A stretch of 61,979 bases of DNA from Synechococcus sp. UW179A (lineage in GTDB: Bacteria; Cyanobacteriota; Cyanobacteriia; PCC-6307; Cyanobiaceae): NCBI RefSeq assembly GCF_900473965.1, contig NZ_UCNJ01000007.1, forward strand, positions 1 through 61,979. Reading direction: 5' to 3'. The notes beneath the pieces were generated by a model, which searched no databases, was not told the origin of the DNA, and saw nothing but the letters and a program-made list of their open reading frames with translations. Below are positions 57,752 to 61,979 of the stretch, one piece after another. Each line of letters opens with the position of its first letter. Position 1 is the stretch's first letter. The position numbers and the translations under genes are program-made.

Positions 57752-60700
57752 ATGTTCAACAATCTGCTGAACAATATTCTGCGTTGGTCGATTGCCCGCA
57801 GATGGCTTGTGCTGATCAGCTCTTTGCTGATCAGCTTCGTCGGCGTGATCAATGTTTTGCAGATGCCGCTGGATGTGTTCCCGCCTTTTGCACCACCTCA
57901 GGTAGAGATTCAGACCGTCGCGCCGGGTTTAGCGCCCGAGCAGGTTGAGCATCAGATCAGTGAGCCGATCGAGGCGGCTGTTAATGGTCTTGGAGGCGTG
58001 GATCTGGTTCGATCCGCTTCCAAGCCCGGTCTGTCGATGGTGCAGGTGGTGTTCCGTGATTCGGCCAGCTTGGAGCGTGCCCGCCTGGCCGTATCAGAAC
58101 GGTTGCAGCAAGTGCGTATGCAGCTGCCTGAATCGGCGGAGGCTCCGGAAATTTCGCCGTTGCTCTCACCCCTGGGAACGATTCTTCAATACGCATTCAC
58201 GCTTCCGGAGAACGCCTCCCGCGAGCAGGCCTTGCAACTACGCACGCTCGTGCAGCGCACCTATGAACATCCGCTGCTGGCTATTCCCGGTGTGGCACAG
58301 GTCACGATCTATGGGGGTGACACTCCTCAGACCCAGTTGCAGCTTGATCTCAGGGCTCTGAAGGATCAGGATGTCTCTCTAAATGAAGTGGTTGAAGCTG
58401 CTGGCAACGCCCAGTTCAATGGTCGCGGTGGTGTGCAGATCTCTGGCGGTCAAGAGCGTCTGATCCTCAGCGACCATTCCATTAACAATGACGACGACAT
58501 CACGCGTTCCGTGGTCCGTGCTGGTGATGGTCGTGCCATTCCCCTCGGTTCGCTGGCAAAGGTGAGCTCCGGAGCTGCGACGCGCCGCGGCGCCGCAAGC
58601 CTGAATGGACAACCGGCTGTGGTGTTGATGATCAACAAACAGCCCGATCTGGATACGCCTCAGCTGACGCGCGCTGTTGAAGACAGCATGCGTCGGCTTC
58701 AGACGTCACTTCCCGCAGATGTCTCGGTCACTCAGACGTTCCGTCAGGCCAAGTTCATCGAGATCGCCATCCGCAACGTAACTGAATCGCTCTTGCTTGG
58801 AGTGGTGATCGTTGCCGTGGTGCTTCTGCTGTTCTTGATGAACTGGCGAACGGCCTTGATTGCCCTCAGTGCCATTCCTCTTTCATTGCTGGTTGGTCTG
58901 TTGCTGATGCGTGGGCTCGGACTTCAACTGAACACCATGACTCTTGGCGGTCTGGTGGTGGCGATTGGTTCCGTTGTCGACGATGCCATCGTTGATATGG
59001 AGAACTGCTATCGGGGTTTGCGCAGCAACCGGCTTCAGGGCAAGCCGTTGAATCCTCTGGATGTGGTGTTCAGCACCTCGGTTGAAGTGCGACAGCCCGT
59101 GCTCTTCTCCACCTTGATCATCGTTGTGGTGTTCGCACCGATCTTCACGCTCAGTGGCGTGGAGGGGCGTATTTTCATGCCGATGGGGATCGCCTATGTC
59201 CTGTCGATCATTGCCTCGACGGCAGTTGCGCTCACCTTGTCACCGGCACTTTGTGCCTTGCTCTTGAGTCGTGCTCCCCTGCCGGCTTCTGCGTCATGGG
59301 TGGAATCTCGTATACAGGCTGTTTACAAACCCCTGCTCGAGTGTGTCCTGAGGTCACCTCGTCGAGTGCTTGTGCTGGCTGTGTCTGTGGTGATTGCCAC
59401 CTTGTTAATTCTTCCCAGTCTGGGCAGGGTTTTCCTGCCTGAGTTCCGTGAGCAGTCACTGGTGAACTCCATGGTGCTCTACCCCGGTGTCTCTCTGGAG
59501 ATGACCAGCCGAGCGGGTCGACTGCTCTCCCAACAGCTCCAGTCCAGCGACGATGTGGAGTGGGTGCAGGTGAGAGCCGGCCGTGCACCGGGCGATGCCG
59601 ATGGCGCCGGGGTGAACATCGGCCATGTTGACCTGGAATTGAGTGATCAGGCCATGCGAAACCGTCCCGCTGCGATCGCCCGTATCCGCGAGGTTTTTGT
59701 TGACCTGCCTGGTGTGGCACCCAACGTGGGTGGATTCATTTCACACCGAATGGATGAGGTGTTGTCAGGGGTGCGTAGTGCTATCGCGATCAAGATCGCC
59801 GGCCCTGATCTGCTGGAACTGCGTGATCTCGGCGAGCAGGTCCGCGATGTGGTGGGCGAGGTGTCCGGAGTGGTTGATCTGCAGTTGGAGCCGCAGTTGC
59901 CCGTGCCTCAGATCCAACTGCGGATCGATCGCGAGGCGGCACTGCGTGAGGGAGTCAGCATTGCCTCACTGGCGAGGACCGCTGAGGTGGCTCTGCATGG
60001 AACGACCGTTGGCCAAGCGCCCTCCTCCGGTGTTTCGTCGGCCCCTCTTGTTGTGACGCTTCCTGCTGAGCAGCAGGGCGAGCTGCAGTCGCTGAAGCAG
60101 CTTCCGATCCGAACCGCATCTGGAGCGTTGAAGCCGCTCGGCGATTTCATGACCTTTGAACAGACGACGGGTCCCAACGAGATCAATCGCGAGGATGTCT
60201 CCCGAAGAATCGTCGTGTCGGCCAACGTCGCTGGCCGTCCCCTTGGGCCTGTGGTCAATGACATCCGTCGGCGTGTAGAGCAGTCGGTGAAACTGCCCTC
60301 TGGCTACACCCTGCGCTATGGGGGGCAGTTTGAGTCTGAACAGCGCGCCACCCGTTCTCTGGTGCTTTACAGCCTGCTCGCTGCTCTAGTGATCGCGGCG
60401 GTAATGGTGGTAGCTGTTCGCTCTCTGCCTGCCACAGTTGCCATCCTGCTTAATCTCCCGCTTGCACTTGTGGGGGGGCTTGTTGCGGTTTTGCTCAGTG
60501 GCAGTGTGCTTTCCGTGGCATCACTGATCGGCTTCATCACTCTGTTCGGCGTAGCAGTCCGCAATGGCCTCTTATTGGTTGACAACTACAACCGACGTCA
60601 TCAAAGGGGTGAGAGCCTGAAGGCGTTGATCCGAGCTGGCACCCTCGACCGTCTCAACGCGATCCTGATGACCGCCCTCACCTCATCGCTGGGGATGTTG

Positions 60701-60859
60701 CCTCTGGCGCTGGCCTTTGGCGCTGGCAACGAGATTCTGCAGCCGTTGGCGATCGTGGTACTGGGTGGTCTTACAACCTCAACATTTTTAACCCTTGTTG
60801 TGATCCCTGCTTTATATGTTCGATTTGGTAGATGGTTGTTACCTACGGCGTCTTCATGA
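57752..60859 (+). CDS. Heavy-metal RND efflux pump (CzcA/CusA-type)
   Basis: A proton-driven inner-membrane exporter of 1,035 residues, normal for HME-RND. Twelve helices in the RND pattern; marks include PPQVEIQTVAPGLAPEQVEH, GGLVVAIGSVVDDAIVDMEN in helix 4 (the proton-relay Asp residues) and LIGFITLFGVAVRNGLLLVD in helix 10. ATG 57752 is preferred; the frame is open upstream over the adaptor gene. Metal specificity cannot be read safely. The Zur-like box before the adaptor and the lack of an outer-membrane channel gene nearby are notable. Confidence 0.85.
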   Translation: MFNNLLNNILRWSIARRWLVLISSLLISFVGVINVLQMPLDVFPPFAPPQVEIQTVAPGLAPEQVEHQISEPIEAAVNGLGGVDLVRSASKPGLSMVQVVFRDSASLERARLAVSERLQQVRMQLPESAEAPEISPLLSPLGTILQYAFTLPENASREQALQLRTLVQRTYEHPLLAIPGVAQVTIYGGDTPQTQLQLDLRALKDQDVSLNEVVEAAGNAQFNGRGGVQISGGQERLILSDHSINNDDDITRSVVRAGDGRAIPLGSLAKVSSGAATRRGAASLNGQPAVVLMINKQPDLDTPQLTRAVEDSMRRLQTSLPADVSVTQTFRQAKFIEIAIRNVTESLLLGVVIVAVVLLLFLMNWRTALIALSAIPLSLLVGLLLMRGLGLQLNTMTLGGLVVAIGSVVDDAIVDMENCYRGLRSNRLQGKPLNPLDVVFSTSVEVRQPVLFSTLIIVVVFAPIFTLSGVEGRIFMPMGIAYVLSIIASTAVALTLSPALCALLLSRAPLPASASWVESRIQAVYKPLLECVLRSPRRVLVLAVSVVIATLLILPSLGRVFLPEFREQSLVNSMVLYPGVSLEMTSRAGRLLSQQLQSSDDVEWVQVRAGRAPGDADGAGVNIGHVDLELSDQAMRNRPAAIARIREVFVDLPGVAPNVGGFISHRMDEVLSGVRSAIAIKIAGPDLLELRDLGEQVRDVVGEVSGVVDLQLEPQLPVPQIQLRIDREAALREGVSIASLARTAEVALHGTTVGQAPSSGVSSAPLVVTLPAEQQGELQSLKQLPIRTASGALKPLGDFMTFEQTTGPNEINREDVSRRIVVSANVAGRPLGPVVNDIRRRVEQSVKLPSGYTLRYGGQFESEQRATRSLVLYSLLAALVIAAVMVVAVRSLPATVAILLNLPLALVGGLVAVLLSGSVLSVASLIGFITLFGVAVRNGLLLVDNYNRRHQRGESLKALIRAGTLDRLNAILMTALTSSLGMLPLALAFGAGNEILQPLAIVVLGGLTTSTFLTLVVIPALYVRFGRWLLPTASS

Positions 60860-61140
60860 CCTGCTTTGAGACTACTGCTCTGATGATTGAGGTGATATTT
60901 GCCGCATCATTTAATGGCATTCATCCAATATTAATCGATGCTTTGGATGTGATTTAACTGGTTAATACTCACTCTAATGCATGCCTACCAGTAGGTGGGC
61001 TTGTTAAATAGTCGCGATGTGACCTAATCGTGATCATGCTTGCATTTTTTGATAATTCTGCTGAGGGTAGTTGTTGTTCAGTCGTTAATTGAATCTTTGC
61101 TCTGTTTACTCTTCATTCAGTTACGCAGATCAGGATTCAT
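60860..61140. other. AT-rich gap before repeat protein
   Basis: No gene or box seen. It should contain the promoter of the repeat-protein gene. Confidence 0.4.
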
Positions 61141-61979
61141 ATGGCATTCACACTGGAATGGCCTACATCAGTTGTGAGGATTCAGAGCGGAAGCGAGGTG
61201 AGTTTGTATGGCTATGTCCAGGATGGTCGGGCTGGAGAAGAACTGCAGGTGCAGATCCGTCATTTGGACAGTGGTCAGTACTGGAGACCGGATGGAACGT
61301 TTGGTGATGTGATGAATCATCAGGCCACTGTTGTTGATAGCAGCGGCCATTGGCGTCTGATGCACACACCGCAAGCAGCAGGTGAGTATGAGATGGTTGT
61401 TGTCTACACCGACGCAGAGAGAAAGACTGGTGCCCGCAGCACGACGTTCAACGTACTAGGTGATACGTATGTGAATCCATTTGCCGTATCAGCAGACCCT
61501 GAGATCAATGGTTCCATTGATTCGGGTTCTGATGAGTTTGATGATGCCAACTTGATGGATAACACGGAGTTTAATAAGGATTCTGCTGAGCTGATAGAGG
61601 ATTCTCTTCTGTCAGCGTCTGCTGCAAGTTTCACACTGGAATGGCCTACATCAGTTGTGAGGATTCAGAGCGGAAGCGAGGTGAGTTTGTATGGCTATGT
61701 CCAGGATGGTCGGGCTGGAGAAGAACTGCAGGTGCAGATCCGTCATTTGGACAGTGGTCAGTACTGGAGACCGGATGGAACGTTTGGTGATGTGATGAAT
61801 CATCAGGCCACTGTTGTTGATAGCAGCGGCCATTGGCGTCTGATGCACACACCGCAAGCAGCAGGTGAGTATGAGATGGTTGTTGTCTACACCGACGCAG
61901 AGAGAAAGACTGGTGCCCGCAGCACGACGTTCAACGTACTAGGTGATACGTATGTGAATCCATTTGCCGTATCAGCAGA
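61141..61979 (+). CDS. Large repetitive surface-type protein, 5' part
   Basis: Starts at ATG 61141 (MAFTLEWPTSVVRIQSGSEV) and runs off the window. Each unit of 161 residues has an Ig-like domain of about 110 residues (VSLYGYVQDGRAGEELQVQI, then GEYEMVVVYTDAERKTGARS) and an acidic linker (SGSDEFDDANLMDN). There is no signal peptide, so export by a type I system, as for giant cyanobacterial surface proteins, is likely. The second unit is cut by the window end. Function could be adhesion or cell-surface motility; this is inference. Confidence 0.7.
   Translation, partial: MAFTLEWPTSVVRIQSGSEVSLYGYVQDGRAGEELQVQIRHLDSGQYWRPDGTFGDVMNHQATVVDSSGHWRLMHTPQAAGEYEMVVVYTDAERKTGARSTTFNVLGDTYVNPFAVSADPEINGSIDSGSDEFDDANLMDNTEFNKDSAELIEDSLLSASAASFTLEWPTSVVRIQSGSEVSLYGYVQDGRAGEELQVQIRHLDSGQYWRPDGTFGDVMNHQATVVDSSGHWRLMHTPQAAGEYEMVVVYTDAERKTGARSTTFNVLGDTYVNPFAVSA
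61147..61979 (+). repeat. 483-bp direct repeat, identical copies
   Basis: Bases 61147-61496 recur at 61630-61979 with no difference that I can see; the period is 483 bp (161 codons). Identity at the DNA level means recent duplication or gene conversion. More copies probably follow beyond the window. Confidence 0.9.

Overview
The window looks like a marine picocyanobacterium, most probably marine Synechococcus. The evidence is a set of families typical of that group: two prochlorosin-type Nif11 precursors, DUF3721 proteins, a CAAD-domain protein, an SmtA-type metallothionein, an NblA-like small protein and a Yfr1-like small RNA, with many tiny membrane proteins. No rRNA, tRNA or CRISPR array was seen.

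Region 1 (1 to about 10.85 kb) is a mobile element resembling a phage satellite or a stripped prophage. It has a TOPRIM/VapE-type primase-helicase, iteron-like repeats beside it, a terminase large subunit behind a possible small subunit, and many tiny genes coupled by 1 to 4 base overlaps. No capsid, tail or integrase gene is visible. In its middle sit two prochlorosin-like lanthipeptide precursors, each in a duplicated cassette with its own terminator. The element seems to end inside a LuxR-type regulator that has lost most of its receiver domain.

Region 2 (10.9 to 29 kb) is accessory chromosome: a truncated LuxR regulator, a PAS protein, DUF427 and DUF3598-like proteins, a decayed Nif11 fragment, a metallothionein with tandem Zur-like boxes, tiny Cys/His-rich peptides, the Yfr1-like RNA, DUF924, lipoproteins and small membrane proteins.

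Region 3 (29 to 46 kb) is a metal island. A manganese-type ABC system (mntC, mntA) is separated from its permease mntB by a sugar-lactonase-type gene and a small membrane gene. Then come an UPF0718 permease, a TIGR03943 protein, an exported propeller-like protein, znuC, znuB, znuA and an outer-membrane protein carrying a His/Asp tract of about 100 residues. Two Crp-type regulators, a ferritin and a 30-residue Cys-rich peptide follow.

Region 4 (46 to 62 kb) holds an amidase-like protein, RsmE, OsmC, a phospholipase D-like protein, a two-gene chromate transporter, a ZIP transporter, a CAAD protein, a class A acid phosphatase and a heavy-metal RND pump with a shortened adaptor. It ends in an open reading frame with a 483-bp repeat that is identical over the 350 bases available.

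The unifying signal is a 15-bp palindrome near TGAKAAYNATTCTCA, found at nine places: two before the metallothionein and one each before a His-rich peptide, znuC, znuA, a Crp-type regulator, the Cys-rich peptide (divergent from ferritin), the ZIP gene and the RND adaptor. I read these as Zur sites linking uptake, storage and export of zinc. The regulator gene itself is not in the window.
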